From: Vibrio rhodolitus
GTDB lineage: Bacteria; Pseudomonadota; Gammaproteobacteria; Enterobacterales; Vibrionaceae
DNA length: 64,000 nt
Assembly: GCF_003350325.1 (NCBI RefSeq)
Contig: NZ_QLYZ01000018.1
Location: 40,914-104,913, forward strand
Direction of reading: 5' to 3'
In this document: one piece after another, positions 53,109-63,726 of the stretch
Layout: each line of letters opens with the position of its first letter
Position numbering within the stretch: the stretch's first letter is position 1
Made by a program: the position numbers and the translations under genes
Notes under the pieces: generated by a model
Databases searched by the model: none
What the model saw: only the letters and a program-made list of their open reading frames with translations
Told to the model about the DNA's origin: nothing

Positions 53109-54241
53109 TAAAGTTCGAAGTCCTTAAAGTCATCTGCTTTAACGTCACTTTCAATCTGACCTACTAGGTAAGATGAAATTTCCGCTTCCTGAGGCGCAAC
53201 CTGTACGTTGTCTGAAGACAACCAAGCGTTGATCCAAGGGATCGGGTTAGACGTTGCTTCTGGGTAAGCCGCTGGTAGACCAACCGCTTGCATACGTACG
53301 TTAGTAATGTATTCAACGTATTGGCATAGAATATCTTTGTTAAGACCGATCATCGAGCCATCTTTGAATAGGTATTCTGCCCACTCTTTTTCTTGCTCAG
53401 CCGCTTCTTTGAATAGATCAAAACACTCTTGCTTACACTCTTCAGCAACTTGCATGAATGAGAAGTCATCTTGACCGTTACGCAGCAAGTTGATCATGTG
53501 CTGTGTGCCAGTAAGGTGCAGCGCTTCATCACGAGCGATTAGCTTGATGATTTTCGCGTTACCTTCCATCAGTTCACGTTCTGCAAAGGCAAATGAACAT
53601 GCAAAACTTACGTAGAAACGAATCGCTTCTAGTGCGTTGACTGACATTAGACATACGTAAAGTTTCTTTTTCAGATCGTATAGGCTGATCTTAACTTCTT
53701 CGCCGCCAATCATGTGCGTACCTTCGCCTAGGCGGTGGTAGTCATTGGTCATTTGAATGAGGTCATCGTAGTAATGAGCAATGTCTTTAGCACGCTTTAG
53801 GATGTGCTCGTTCTCAACGATGTCATCGAATACGATACCAGGATCGTTAACGATGTTACGAATAATGTGCGTGTATGAACGTGAGTGAATTGTCTCAGAG
53901 AATGACCAAGTCTCAATCCACGTTTCTAGCTCTGGTAGTGATACTAGAGGGAGTAGGGCAACGTTCGGGCTACGACCTTGGATAGAATCCAACAGTGTTT
54001 GGTATTTCAAGTTCGAGATGAAAATGTGCTTTTCATGATCTGGAAGCTTGTTGTAATCGATTCGGTCGCTTGATACATCCACTTCTTCTGGACGCCAGAA
54101 GAAAGAAAGTTGTTTCTCGATTAGCTTTTCAAAGATCTCAAATTTTTGTTGGTCGTAACGCGCTACGTTAACCGATTGACCAAGGAACATTGGTTCTTTT
54201 AGTTGGTCATTTTTGTTTTGGTTAAAAGTACTGTAAGCCAT
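53108..54241 (-). CDS. nrdB: Ribonucleotide reductase class Ia, beta subunit
   Basis: A 377-residue small subunit that holds the diiron-tyrosyl radical. [19 protein letters not shown] carries early ligand residues, and [14 protein letters not shown] contains the radical tyrosine. [15 protein letters not shown] has later iron ligands, and the C-terminal tail binds the alpha subunit. Length equals E. coli NrdB. It sits between nrdA and yfaE in the usual gammaproteobacterial order. A hairpin lies in the nrdA-nrdB gap. Confidence 0.97.
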   Translation of the reverse strand: MAYSTFNQNKNDQLKEPMFLGQSVNVARYDQQKFEIFEKLIEKQLSFFWRPEEVDVSSDRIDYNKLPDHEKHIFISNLKYQTLLDSIQGRSPNVALLPLVSLPELETWIETWSFSETIHSRSYTHIIRNIVNDPGIVFDDIVENEHILKRAKDIAHYYDDLIQMTNDYHRLGEGTHMIGGEEVKISLYDLKKKLYVCLMSVNALEAIRFYVSFACSFAFAERELMEGNAKIIKLIARDEALHLTGTQHMINLLRNGQDDFSFMQVAEECKQECFDLFKEAAEQEKEWAEYLFKDGSMIGLNKDILCQYVEYITNVRMQAVGLPAAYPEATSNPIPWINAWLSSDNVQVAPQEAEISSYLVGQIESDVKADDFKDFEL

Positions 54242-54261
54242 GATGCCTCAATTCCTTTTAA

Positions 54262-54282
54262 GCCCCTCGAAGCTCAAGGGGC
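54262..54282 (-). other. Intercistronic hairpin between nrdA and nrdB
   Basis: GCCCCTTGA pairs with TCGAGGGGC (one G-U) around GCT in the 83-base gap. There is no T-run. It may adjust message stability or the ratio of the two subunits. Confidence 0.55.
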
Positions 54283-54324
54283 GAATGTTCGTTAAAGAAA
54301 AGTGTTGTCGACTTCAGACCTAAA

Positions 54325-56607
54325 TTAGATCTTACAACCGCCGCCTGCGCAATCGTCATCAGCAGGTTGAACTGCGTCTTTCTGATCGTCTTTCGCGCCA
54401 TCACGCGTGTTATGGTAGTACAGTGTTTTCACACCAAACTTGTACGCAGTCAGCAGGTCTTTTAGCAACTTAGTCATTGGCACTTTGCCACTTTCAAAGC
54501 TGCTTGGGTCGTAGTTCGTGTTCGCTGAAATAGCTTGGTCGACGAACTTCTGCATAATACCAACTAGGTGCAAGTACCCATCGTTTGAACCGATGTTCCA
54601 TAGCAACTCATAGTTGTCTTTTAGGTTAACAAAATCAGGCACAACCTGTTTCAAGATACCGTCTTTAGACGCTTTAACCGAAACGTAGCCACGTGGCGGC
54701 TCGATACCGTTGGTTGCGTTTGAAATCTGAGATGAGGTCTCAGAAGGCATTAGCGCAGTCAGTGTCGAGTTACGTAGACCATGTTCCATGATCTCTTTAC
54801 GAAGCTCATCCCAATCGTAGTGCAGTGGTTCGTCACAGATCAGGTCGATATCTTTCTTGTAAGTGTCGATCGGCAGTAGACCTTTCGCGTAGTTCGTTTC
54901 ATTGAACAGCGGACACTTACCTTGTTCTTTCGCCAGTTCAACAGACGCTTTCAATAGGTGGTACTGAATCGCTTCAAATGTACGGTGCGTTAGACCATTT
55001 GCGCTACCATCAGAGTATTTCACGCCATGCTTCGCTAAGTAGTAAGCAAAGTTAATCACACCGACACCAAGAGTACGGCGGTTCATGGTTGACTTGTACG
55101 CCGCTGGAAGCGGGTAGTCTTGGTAGTCTAGTAGTGCATCTAGGGCACGGACCACAAGCTCAGATAGCTCTTTCAGATCATCAAGTTCGTTGATTGCACC
55201 TAGGTTGAACGCTGAAAGCGTACATAGCGCGATCTCACCTGAATCGTCTTCAACGTTAACCAATGGTTTAGTTGGTAGTGCGATTTCAAGACATAGGTTT
55301 GATTGACGTACTGGCGCAACTTCACAGTCGAATGGACTGTGTGTGTTACAGTGGTCAACGTTCTGAATGTAGATACGACCAGTTGAAGCGCGCTCTTGCA
55401 TTAGCAAAGAGAACATTTCAATTGCTTTAACGGTTTCTTTCTTAACTGAAGGATCGTTTTCGTATTTCACGTACAGACGTTCGAACTCAGCTTGGTTCTC
55501 GAAGAATGCATCGTAAAGCCCTGGTACATCTGATGGTGAGAATAGTGTGATGTTGCCACCTTCCACTAAACGTTGGTACATCAGTTTGTTTAGCTGTACA
55601 CCGTAGTCCATATGACGAACACGGTTTTCTTCAACGCCGCGGTTGTTTTTAAGTACAAGTAGCGAACGCGCTTCACCGTGCCACATAGGGTAGAACACAG
55701 TCGCTGCGCCACCACGAACACCACCTTGCGAACAACATTTTACTGCTGTTTGGAAGTATTTGTAGAACGGGATACAACCAGTGTGGAAAGCTTCACCGCC
55801 ACGGATCTCAGAACCTAGTGCACGAATACGGCCTGCGTTGATACCGATACCAGCACGTTGAGAAACATAACGCACAATCGAGCTAGCCGTTGCGTTGATT
55901 GAATCTAAGCTATCACCACATTCGATCAGAACACATGAGCTGAACTGACGAGTAGGAGTACGTACACCAGACATGATTGGTGTAGGTAGAGAAATCTTAA
56001 ATGTCGAAGTTGCGTCGTAAAAACGTTTGATGTAATCAAGACGTGTCTCTTTCGGGTATTTCGCGAATAGACATGCTGATACAAGAATATATAGGAACTG
56101 CGCACTTTCGTAGATTTCACCAGACACGCGGTTTTGCACGAAGTATTTACCTTCAAGCTGCTTTACTGCCGCGTACGAGAAATCAAGATCACGGTCGTGC
56201 TGAATGTATGAGTCTAGCTCTTCTAATTCAGCCTTGGTGTAATCTTCAAGAATGTGGTGGTCATACTTACCCATTTCAACTAAGCGAGAAACATGGTCGA
56301 ACAGCTTAGGCGGCTCGTATTGACCATATGCTTTCTTGCGTAGGTGGAATACCGCCAAGCGCGCTGCTAAGTATTGATAATCTGGCGTTTCTTCAGATAT
56401 CAGGTCAGCGGCAGACTTGATGATAGTCTCGTGAATGTCGGATGTAGTAATGCCATCGTAGAACTGGATGTGAGCTTTAAGTTCTACAAGTGATACCGAA
56501 ACGTTGTTTAGACCTTCTGCTGCCCACGTAATCACGCGGTGGATTTTCTCTAGGTCAATAGTCTCTTTTCGGCCATCACGCTTTGTGACAGTGAGTTGTT
56601 GTTTCAT
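54325..56607 (-). CDS. nrdA: Ribonucleotide reductase class Ia, alpha subunit
   Basis: A 760-residue large subunit, nearly collinear with E. coli NrdA. The N-terminal ATP-cone (KRDGRKETIDLEKIHRVITW) binds the dATP/ATP switch. The catalytic body has TRQFSSCVLIECGDSLDS, CSQGGVRGGAAT and NLCLEIALPT with active-site cysteines. The C-terminus ends with a CAGGGCKI redox pair that is reduced by thioredoxin or glutaredoxin. It makes deoxynucleotides for replication and repair. Upstream lie candidate NrdR boxes and a DnaA box. Confidence 0.98.
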   Translation of the reverse strand: MKQQLTVTKRDGRKETIDLEKIHRVITWAAEGLNNVSVSLVELKAHIQFYDGITTSDIHETIIKSAADLISEETPDYQYLAARLAVFHLRKKAYGQYEPPKLFDHVSRLVEMGKYDHHILEDYTKAELEELDSYIQHDRDLDFSYAAVKQLEGKYFVQNRVSGEIYESAQFLYILVSACLFAKYPKETRLDYIKRFYDATSTFKISLPTPIMSGVRTPTRQFSSCVLIECGDSLDSINATASSIVRYVSQRAGIGINAGRIRALGSEIRGGEAFHTGCIPFYKYFQTAVKCCSQGGVRGGAATVFYPMWHGEARSLLVLKNNRGVEENRVRHMDYGVQLNKLMYQRLVEGGNITLFSPSDVPGLYDAFFENQAEFERLYVKYENDPSVKKETVKAIEMFSLLMQERASTGRIYIQNVDHCNTHSPFDCEVAPVRQSNLCLEIALPTKPLVNVEDDSGEIALCTLSAFNLGAINELDDLKELSELVVRALDALLDYQDYPLPAAYKSTMNRRTLGVGVINFAYYLAKHGVKYSDGSANGLTHRTFEAIQYHLLKASVELAKEQGKCPLFNETNYAKGLLPIDTYKKDIDLICDEPLHYDWDELRKEIMEHGLRNSTLTALMPSETSSQISNATNGIEPPRGYVSVKASKDGILKQVVPDFVNLKDNYELLWNIGSNDGYLHLVGIMQKFVDQAISANTNYDPSSFESGKVPMTKLLKDLLTAYKFGVKTLYYHNTRDGAKDDQKDAVQPADDDCAGGGCKI

Positions 56608-56715
56608 TCTGCTTCATTTCCCTAACAAAACTGATGAAAGCCGTATTTTTGTGTAATTGTTGTAAATTAATATTCGGCTTTGTGATCAAAATCTATTTGT
56701 TAATTATAGTGCAAA

Positions 56716-56763
56716 CACAAGATATAGGGGTCTTTGTCTCTGCGGGTTACAAGATAGTGCTAT
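56716..56763 (-). promoter_or_regulatory. Candidate pair of NrdR boxes upstream of nrdA
   Basis: Two related 16-base sites, at 56716-56731 and 56748-56763, share ACAAGATA exactly 32 bases apart, three helical turns, which is the spacing typical of paired NrdR boxes. The first (ACACAAGATATAGGGG) fits the ACACwATATATwGTGT consensus fairly well; the second is weaker. NrdR represses ribonucleotide reductase genes in response to nucleotide levels. Confidence 0.6.
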
Positions 56764-56800
56764 CGAGGGGTATTTTCAAGCTCAAGATCTTGCAGTTCCT

Positions 56801-56809
56801 GTGGATAAC
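56801..56809 (-). promoter_or_regulatory. DnaA box upstream of nrdA
   Basis: TGTGGATAA is the exact complement of the consensus DnaA box TTATCCACA. DnaA boxes in the nrdA promoter are known from E. coli, where they link dNTP supply to replication. It lies about 195 bases before the nrdA start. Confidence 0.65.
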
Positions 56810-57008
56810 TAGTTAATTAAAAAAAAACAGTAAGTGAATACTAACCGATGAAATTAGGCGTGGCGTGACTGTAGGAAAATACGGTTTTTGATTCGGTTCT
56901 TTGTTAACCACAACGAAAAAAAAATATCTTGATCTTAGACAAAAAAAGGGAGTGAAAAAATTGCTGATTATTCTGGAATCAATCGCACGTAAATTATGCA
57001 AAATTCAT
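56810..57008. other. Remaining ubiG-nrdA intergenic DNA
   Basis: About 200 bases of A/T-rich sequence with several A-runs (for example near 56818-56828 and 56925-56950), which could be intrinsically bent. No gene was recognised. Upstream promoter elements of nrdA may lie here. Confidence 0.35.
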
Positions 57009-57038
57009 TAAAAAAGGCGGGCACAATGTGCTACCGCC
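57009..57038 (-). terminator. Terminator after ubiG
   Basis: Read on the minus strand, GGCGG then GCAC pair with GTGC then CCGCC around ATT, followed by TTTTTT. It separates ubiG from the nrd operon. Confidence 0.85.
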
Positions 57039-57063
57039 AGAGATCGAACAAATATTGACCAAG

Positions 57064-57771
57064 CTAGAATTTGCGGGTGTGAACGATGTAGTTAACGTCG
57101 ACGTTACGCCCTAATTTATAGCTGTCTGTTAACGGATTGTAATGCAAACCTGTGATGCCATATTCGATAAGATCCGTTTGATCGATCATTTTGATCATCT
57201 CAGATGGACGAATGAATTTGTCGTGGTCATGGGTGCCTTCTGGCACGATTTTAAGTAGCTTTTCTGCGCCAACAATCGCAAATAGGTAAGATTTGATATT
57301 GCGGTTTAGTGTGGAGAAGAAAACGTGACCACCAGGCTTAACAAGAGCTGCGCAAGATTTGATCACTGAAAGTGGGTCAGGAACGTGTTCAAGCATTTCC
57401 ATACAGGTAACCACATCATAATGACCGGCGTTTTCAAGTGCTTGGTCTTCAATCGTGCTTTGGATATAAGTCAGCTTCGTACCTGTCTCTAGCGCATGCA
57501 GGCGCGCAACTTCTAGAGGCTCTTTACCCATATCAAGACCAGTCACTATGGCGCCTTCTTTTGCCATGCTTTCTGCTAAAATGCCGCCACCGCAGCCCAC
57601 ATCAAGTACGGTTTTACCAAAAAGACCGTCGGCATTGTCTAAGACATAATTAAGACGCAGTGGGTTGATTTGGTGCAAAGGTTTAAACTCACCTTCGAGA
57701 TCCCACCAACGGGAAGCCATCTCTTCAAACTTCTTGATCTCGTTTGGATCTACGTTTTGTTGTTTTGTCAT
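57064..57771 (-). CDS. ubiG: Ubiquinone biosynthesis O-methyltransferase
   Basis: A 235-residue SAM-dependent enzyme carrying out both O-methylation steps of ubiquinone synthesis. It begins [19 protein letters not shown], a UbiG hallmark, and has the SAM loop [13 protein letters not shown] and [14 protein letters not shown]. The ATG at 57771 (MTKQQNV) is chosen over one 18 codons upstream because the family starts here. Position beside a divergent gyrA matches other gammaproteobacteria. Confidence 0.95.
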   Translation of the reverse strand: MTKQQNVDPNEIKKFEEMASRWWDLEGEFKPLHQINPLRLNYVLDNADGLFGKTVLDVGCGGGILAESMAKEGAIVTGLDMGKEPLEVARLHALETGTKLTYIQSTIEDQALENAGHYDVVTCMEMLEHVPDPLSVIKSCAALVKPGGHVFFSTLNRNIKSYLFAIVGAEKLLKIVPEGTHDHDKFIRPSEMIKMIDQTDLIEYGITGLHYNPLTDSYKLGRNVDVNYIVHTRKF

Positions 57772-58050
57772 AATCCATTTATCTATTTGGCAAACTTCGA
57801 CGGGCATTATAGCGACAATTTTCAACCACTCAAAAGTGAATGGTTGTTTTCACTTAAGCTGGCTATAAAATGACCAGAATTCAGCAAGGTATGCAAGTTG
57901 TGTGCAAATAGTCAGCAGTTGATTCACAACCGACCTCACAACCTGATAAAAGGAGAGGGAAAGTGATGCCGAAGTGACGATTTGTGTGTTATATTTTTGC
58001 ACCTTACACGTATCGTATTTACGATCTGATAATAGAGGGATAATGGCTCT
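57772..58050. other. Divergent ubiG-gyrA promoter region
   Basis: About 280 bases between divergent genes. A hairpin ATCGT/ACGAT lies around 58012-58027 just before gyrA, and GAGGG at 58035-58039 is its likely ribosome site. No other element was recognised. Confidence 0.45.
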
Positions 58051-60693
58051 ATGAGCGATTTAGCTAAAGAGATCACGCCCGTAAACATTGAAGACGAGCT
58101 TCGAGGTTCGTACCTAGACTACGCGATGTCAGTAATCGTGGGTCGTGCTCTTCCAGATGTGCGTGATGGCCTAAAACCAGTACACCGCCGCGTTCTATTC
58201 GCGATGAATGTATTAGGCAACGATTGGAATAAACCATATAAAAAGTCTGCCCGTGTTGTTGGCGACGTAATCGGTAAATATCACCCGCATGGTGATAGTG
58301 CTGTGTACGACACTATCGTACGTATGGCGCAGCCGTTCTCACTACGTTACATGCTAGTCGACGGTCAAGGTAACTTTGGCTCGATCGATGGCGACTCTGC
58401 TGCAGCAATGCGTTACACCGAAGTTCGTATGTCGAAAATCGCACACGAACTATTGGCTGACTTAGACAAAGAGACTGTTGATTACGTACCTAACTACGAC
58501 GGTACGGAACAAATTCCGGCAGTACTTCCAACTAAAATTCCAAACCTGCTGGTAAACGGTGCTTCTGGTATCGCAGTTGGTATGGCGACCAACATTCCGC
58601 CTCATAACCTAGGCGAAGTAATCGATGGTTGCTTGGCTTACATCAATAATGAAGAAATCACAATTGATGAGCTAATGGAATACATCCCTGGTCCTGACTT
58701 CCCAACAGCGGCGCTAATCAGCGGTCGTAAAGGCATTGTAGACGCGTACAAGACTGGTCGCGGTAAGATCTACATGCGTTCAAAAGCGGACATCGAAGTA
58801 GAGAAGAATGGTAAAGAAACCATTATCGTTACTGAGATCCCATACCAGGTGAACAAAGCTCGCTTAATCGAGAAGATTGCTGAGCTAGTTAAAGATAAGA
58901 AAGTTGAAGGCATTAGTGCGCTACGTGACGAATCTGACAAAGATGGTATGCGTATCGTTATCGAATGTAAGCGTGATGCAGTAGGCGAAGTGGTTCTAAA
59001 CAACCTTTACGCGCAAACTCAGCTGCAAACTACATTCGGCATCAACATGGTTGCCCTAGATAATGGTCAGCCTAAACTCTTTAACCTAAAAGAGATGTTG
59101 AAGTGCTTCGTTAACCACCGTCGTGAAGTGGTGACTCGTCGTACTATCTACGAACTACGTAAAGCTCGTGAGCGTGCGCATATCCTTGAAGGTTTGGCGC
59201 TAGCACTAGCAAACATCGATGAAATCATCGACCTTATCCGTAACGCGCCAACACCAGCTGAAGCAAAAGCGGGTCTAGTTGCACGCGGTTGGGATCTTGG
59301 CAATGTAGCGGCAATGCTTGAGCGTGCTGGTACAGATGCTGCGCGTCCAGAGTGGCTTGAGCCACAATACGGTATCCGTGATGGTCAGTACTTCCTGACT
59401 GAACAACAAGCGCAAGCGATTCTAGATCTACGTCTACACAAATTGACCGGTCTAGAGCACGAGAAGATCCTAGACGAGTACAAAGTACTACTAGATGAAA
59501 TCGCAGAGCTAATGCACATTCTTGCAAGCTCAGAGCGTTTGATGGAAGTGATTCGTGAAGAACTAGAAGCGGTACGTGATGGCTTTGGCGACGCTCGTCG
59601 TACTGAAATCACTGCGGCTAGCCACGACATTGACATGGAAGAGCTAATTGCACGTGAAGACGTAGTAGTGACTCTATCTCATGAAGGTTACGTGAAATAC
59701 CAAATCCTAAGCGACTATGAAGCACAGCGTCGTGGTGGTAAAGGTAAGAGCGCAACTAAGATGAAAGAAGAGGATTACATCGAGCGTTTGCTAGTTGCGA
59801 ATACTCATGACAACATCCTATGTTTCTCTACTCGTGGTAAGACATACCGTCTGAAAGTTTACCAGCTACCTCTAGCAAGTCGCACAGCGCGCGGTAAGCC
59901 TATCGTTAATATTCTGCCGCTAGAAGAAGGTGAGCGTATCACTGCTATTCTTCCTGTTTCGGAATTTAGCGCAGATAAGTTTATCTTTATGGCGACTGGC
60001 GACGGTACTGTTAAGAAGACGTCTCTAGACCAGTTTGCGAACGTACGTTCAAATGGTCTAATCGCCGTTAATCTACGTGATGATGATGCACTGATTGGTG
60101 TCGACATTACCGATGGTCAAAGCGATATCATGCTGTTCTCTAAAGCGGGTAAAGTTGTTCGCTTTAGCGAAGACAAAGTTCGTCCAATGGGTCGTACTGC
60201 GGCAGGTGTTCGTGGTATGAAACTCGCAGACGAAGACCAAGTTGTATCGTTAATTGTTCCTTCTAATGAAGGTGACATCTTAACAGTGACTGAAAATGGT
60301 TACGGTAAGCGTACTGAGCTTGCTGAGTATCCAATCAAAGGTCGTGCGACTCAAGGTGTTGTTTCTATCAAAGTTTCAGAACGTAATGGCCCTGTAGTAG
60401 GTGCTGTTCAAGTTGAAGAAGGCGATGAAATGATGATGATCACTGACGCAGGTACACTTGTTCGTACTCGCGTTGCTGAAGTAAGCCAGGTTGGTCGTAA
60501 TACTCAAGGTGTTACACTAATCCGTACGGCTGCGGATGAGTCAGTGGTAGGTCTACAGCGTATCGATGAAATTGAAGAGTCAGAGCTGACGGAAGAGGGT
60601 GAAGAAGGCGAAGTAGTTGCAAATGAAGCAGCTCAAGCTGAAGCAAACTCAGATGCACCAGCGGACGATTCTGCAGAAGACTCTGCGGAATAA
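58051..60693 (+). CDS. gyrA: DNA gyrase subunit A
   Basis: An 880-residue type II topoisomerase subunit that cuts and rejoins DNA to introduce negative supercoils. The active-site tyrosine is in [11 protein letters not shown] (Tyr122). The quinolone-determining region reads [13 protein letters not shown] with Ser83 and Asp87, the susceptible wild-type residues. The C-terminal beta-pinwheel contains the GyrA-box [10 protein letters not shown]. The tail after about residue 845 is strongly acidic, as in other gammaproteobacteria. It is a single gene closed by a terminator. Confidence 0.98.
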   Translation: MSDLAKEITPVNIEDELRGSYLDYAMSVIVGRALPDVRDGLKPVHRRVLFAMNVLGNDWNKPYKKSARVVGDVIGKYHPHGDSAVYDTIVRMAQPFSLRYMLVDGQGNFGSIDGDSAAAMRYTEVRMSKIAHELLADLDKETVDYVPNYDGTEQIPAVLPTKIPNLLVNGASGIAVGMATNIPPHNLGEVIDGCLAYINNEEITIDELMEYIPGPDFPTAALISGRKGIVDAYKTGRGKIYMRSKADIEVEKNGKETIIVTEIPYQVNKARLIEKIAELVKDKKVEGISALRDESDKDGMRIVIECKRDAVGEVVLNNLYAQTQLQTTFGINMVALDNGQPKLFNLKEMLKCFVNHRREVVTRRTIYELRKARERAHILEGLALALANIDEIIDLIRNAPTPAEAKAGLVARGWDLGNVAAMLERAGTDAARPEWLEPQYGIRDGQYFLTEQQAQAILDLRLHKLTGLEHEKILDEYKVLLDEIAELMHILASSERLMEVIREELEAVRDGFGDARRTEITAASHDIDMEELIAREDVVVTLSHEGYVKYQILSDYEAQRRGGKGKSATKMKEEDYIERLLVANTHDNILCFSTRGKTYRLKVYQLPLASRTARGKPIVNILPLEEGERITAILPVSEFSADKFIFMATGDGTVKKTSLDQFANVRSNGLIAVNLRDDDALIGVDITDGQSDIMLFSKAGKVVRFSEDKVRPMGRTAAGVRGMKLADEDQVVSLIVPSNEGDILTVTENGYGKRTELAEYPIKGRATQGVVSIKVSERNGPVVGAVQVEEGDEMMMITDAGTLVRTRVAEVSQVGRNTQGVTLIRTAADESVVGLQRIDEIEESELTEEGEEGEVVANEAAQAEANSDAPADDSAEDSAE

Positions 60694-60710
60694 GACTTCA
60701 AATAGAAATA

Positions 60711-60738
60711 AAAACCGAGCCTCGCGCTCGGTTTTTTT
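60711..60738 (+). terminator. Terminator after gyrA
   Basis: AAAACCGAGC and GCTCGGTTTT form a 10-bp stem around CTCGC, followed by TTTT. Confidence 0.9.
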
Positions 60739-60877
60739 ATGTCTGATACCCAATAGAGAGACTCATCGCTAGACAAAGAGCGTAAATTCTGTTCAATTGA
60801 TGTTTGTTACAAGGAAGTTAACAATTCGAAGTCTCCCGAGAGAGGGAGTTGTTATGATCAGCAAGGAGCAGATTAGT

Positions 60878-61507
60878 ATGAGTTTAGAAACGTGGGCGCT
60901 CTATTTTGTCGCCATTTTAATTCTTACCGCGTCACCAGGACCAAGTTCATTATTGTGTATGACCAAAGGGGTGACACAAGGGTTTCGAGTTGGTGTATTT
61001 ACTGCTCTTGGCAGCCTGAGTGCGATTACAATTATATTAACCTTGTCGTTTACTGGACTAGGGTTGATCATCGCTTCTTCAGAACTAGTCTTCAACGTGA
61101 TTAAATACGTCGGCGCTGCGTATCTGATTTATTTGGGTATTCGAGCCATTATGTCTCGCGAAGAAGACTATCAGTTGCAACAGAGCCAAACAGGTCAAGA
61201 GCAATCACTGCTTAAACATTATGTGTCAGGCTTTATTGTTGGGAGCAGCAATCCCAAAGCTATCTTATTCTTCACCGCACTTTTTCCGCAATTTATTAGC
61301 CCCGAGCAATCACTGCTTAGTCAATATATTATCTTCACTGCCACGTTTATTGTGATGGAGTTTTCTTGGTTGGCGATTTACGCCTTCTTGGGCGCGAAAT
61401 CTTCTAACTGGCTGTTCGCCAGAGGGCGCGCGAAGGTATTTAATCGTGTTACTGGCGGGGTATTTATTGGCGCAGGTACGGTTCTATCGACGGCAACCAA
61501 AGCCTGA
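60878..61507 (+). CDS. LysE/RhtB-family amino acid exporter
   Basis: About 209 residues with five or six membrane helices. SLETWALYFVAILILTASPGPSSLLCMTKG, read in parts as LTASPGPSSLL and TKGVTQGFRVG, is the LysE/RhtB signature; the later GFIVGSSNPKAILFFTALFPQF is also typical. Such proteins export amino acids or derivatives such as homoserine lactone. The ATG at 60878 follows AAGGAGCAGATTAGT and fits the family; an ATG at 60854 behind GAGGGAG is a real alternative that adds 8 residues. Confidence 0.87.
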   Translation: MSLETWALYFVAILILTASPGPSSLLCMTKGVTQGFRVGVFTALGSLSAITIILTLSFTGLGLIIASSELVFNVIKYVGAAYLIYLGIRAIMSREEDYQLQQSQTGQEQSLLKHYVSGFIVGSSNPKAILFFTALFPQFISPEQSLLSQYIIFTATFIVMEFSWLAIYAFLGAKSSNWLFARGRAKVFNRVTGGVFIGAGTVLSTATKA

Positions 61508-61608
61508 TTCTGGCACACTACAGTTTTGGTGAGTGCGAAAGTTAAGTAAGCCTTCAGCCTAGCGAAGCAGCAAATAGCACTCATTTTCCTTCCAAACGTC
61601 TTAATTTT

Positions 61609-61647
61609 TGGCAAGACACCCAATCGAAGTTTGGCTTGCCATTTTTT
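61609..61647 (+). terminator. Terminator after the LysE-type gene
   Basis: TGGCAAG and CTTGCCA form a 7-bp stem with a 19-base loop, followed by TTTTTT. Confidence 0.65.
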
Positions 61648-61836
61648 CCTCTTTCTTTAACCACTCTCATCTAATGATAATAGCGAAATAATTTATTAAA
61701 TCAGTCTCATATTCTATTTTGGTGATATGTTCGCAAATTAACCTAAATATCTAAAAGTGTGGGAATTTTCGTGCAACTGTATTTTTTTGTAGCTAAAATT
61801 CGCGCACTTACTATTCTGTCTTGCTACAAAACATCA
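61648..61836. other. Chemoreceptor gene upstream region
   Basis: A/T-rich sequence presumed to contain the promoter of the chemoreceptor gene. No clear flagellar sigma-28 promoter was found. Together with the part before the terminator this completes a 329-base gap without a gene. Confidence 0.4.
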
Positions 61837-63720
61837 ATGAATCTATCACTAAAACAAAAACTCATAGGTGCAAGCTTATTGGCGGTAGTGCTAATGGCGA
61901 GTGCCCTTACTTGGTTGTCTGCTGACCAGCTTTATCAACAAACGCGTAATGGCATGTATTCACGTGCGGAAAGTATGGCGAATACTGCTGCAACGGGTAT
62001 TTCTGATTGGGTGACCATTCGCGAAGATATCGCATCTGCGTTTAATGGCTATGTTAACCAGTCGGATGTGGTGCCATTTCTCAAACAAGCTCGCATTGCA
62101 GGTGGCTTCGATGACATTTTCTTAGGTACGCCTGCGGGGGATATGTACCGCTCTCATCCTGAGCGTAACCGTGCCGATTACGATCCTCGTACTCGTCCTT
62201 GGTACTCTGACGCTAATCGCGCGGGTAAACAGGTGATTACTCCTGCTTATAAAGATGCGATTACCGGTTCACTTCTAGTAACAATCGCTGAACCGATCCG
62301 CCAAAACGGTCAGTTAGTTGGTGTAGTCGGTGCTGACGTTCTGATTGACCAACTGATCAACGACGTTATTAGCCTAGACGCAGGTAAAAATGCTTACGCG
62401 ATGCTGATTGATAAGCAAACTGGTACCTTTTTAGCGCACCCTGACAAAAATCTGCTGTTAAAGCCAGTCAATTCACTGTCTCCAGAACTGAATATGGGGC
62501 TAGTTGAGAGTTATGCTGGTTCTGGTCAAATTAAGATCATCGAACGTAACGGCGTAGAAAAGCTATTTTACTTTAAAGCGGTACCACAAACAGATTGGCT
62601 GTTTGCGATCGAAATGGATCGTGAAACTGAACAAGCAGGTCATGCGACACTTTTAGCTGAGCTGCTAGTAACAGCATCTGTGATTACTATCCTAGTGGGT
62701 ATCGCGGTGTCGTTCCTTGTTAGCTACTTGTTCCGCGACTTAGTACGTGTATCACAAGCACTAGAAGACATCGCCTCTGGTGATGCTGACCTAACTCAAC
62801 GTCTTGTACCGCATAGCAATGATGAAGTCGGTCGCCTAGCAACGAGCTTCAATACATTCGTGGGTAATATGCATCAAATGGTCAGCAAACTGAGCATGGT
62901 ATCAGCGTCATTAAGCGAACAAGCGAAAACGACCGCGCAGCAAGCGGAAGAGCGCAGCACGCGTATTCGTACTCAGCAAGATGAAATCAATATGGTCGCG
63001 ACAGCGATCAACGAGATGGCTGCTGCGACGCAAGAGATCGCGGGCAACGCAGACAATACCGCTCAACAATCTTCACAAGCGGTAGAAGTGTGTGGACATG
63101 GTGGTCAGCAAGTCGTACAAACTCAATCATCTATTCAGAATCTCGCTCGTGAAGTAGAAGTGGCGACTCAAGTGATTCAAGAGCTTGAAGCGCATGGTCA
63201 CAGCATTAATACGATTCTATCGACTATCCAAGGTATTGCAGAGCAAACCAACTTACTTGCATTGAACGCGGCGATTGAAGCGGCGCGCGCAGGTGAGCAA
63301 GGACGTGGTTTCGCTGTGGTAGCGGATGAAGTGCGCGTGTTAAGTCAGCGTACGCATTCATCGACGCAAGAGATTCAACAGATGATCGAAACCCTGCGTG
63401 CTACGACTGCAAAAGCGGTGGGCATTATGGGCGATAGCCGCCAGCTAGCCGATACTAGCGTGGTGGATTCAGATTCAGCGGCAGTGAGCTTAACGCAAAT
63501 TCAAGCGGCAGTGGAAGTGATTAGCGACATGGCAACGCAGATTGCTTCAGCGGCGGAAGAGCAAGCATCGGTAACCTCAGAGATCACACGCAATACCATC
63601 GGTATTCGCGATGTATCACAAGACCTAGCCGATGAAGCCAATGAAGCGGCAGAGCAAGCTGCGCAACTGTCTCAGCTATCTTATGAGCTAGAGAGCGAGA
63701 TCAAGCGCTTTAAACTGTAG
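61837..63720 (+). CDS. Methyl-accepting chemotaxis protein (dCache type)
   Basis: A 627-residue chemoreceptor. The first membrane helix is near residues 8-30, a periplasmic double-Cache domain covers about 35-275 ([31 protein letters not shown]), and the second helix is near 278-300. A HAMP domain follows, then the long signalling coiled coil with the tip [19 protein letters not shown] (about 469-490). The ligand is probably an amino acid or carboxylate, by analogy with other dCache receptors. The ATG at 61837 gives a normal N-terminus but lacks a strong ribosome site; a GTG-initiated longer form is possible. An IS element begins 6 bases after the stop. Confidence 0.92.
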   Translation: MNLSLKQKLIGASLLAVVLMASALTWLSADQLYQQTRNGMYSRAESMANTAATGISDWVTIREDIASAFNGYVNQSDVVPFLKQARIAGGFDDIFLGTPAGDMYRSHPERNRADYDPRTRPWYSDANRAGKQVITPAYKDAITGSLLVTIAEPIRQNGQLVGVVGADVLIDQLINDVISLDAGKNAYAMLIDKQTGTFLAHPDKNLLLKPVNSLSPELNMGLVESYAGSGQIKIIERNGVEKLFYFKAVPQTDWLFAIEMDRETEQAGHATLLAELLVTASVITILVGIAVSFLVSYLFRDLVRVSQALEDIASGDADLTQRLVPHSNDEVGRLATSFNTFVGNMHQMVSKLSMVSASLSEQAKTTAQQAEERSTRIRTQQDEINMVATAINEMAAATQEIAGNADNTAQQSSQAVEVCGHGGQQVVQTQSSIQNLAREVEVATQVIQELEAHGHSINTILSTIQGIAEQTNLLALNAAIEAARAGEQGRGFAVVADEVRVLSQRTHSSTQEIQQMIETLRATTAKAVGIMGDSRQLADTSVVDSDSAAVSLTQIQAAVEVISDMATQIASAAEEQASVTSEITRNTIGIRDVSQDLADEANEAAEQAAQLSQLSYELESEIKRFKL

Positions 63721-63726
63721 TTATCC

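Noticed and set aside
58291..58311. Quinolone-resistance changes in gyrA
   Set aside because: Ser83 and Asp87 are both the susceptible residues.
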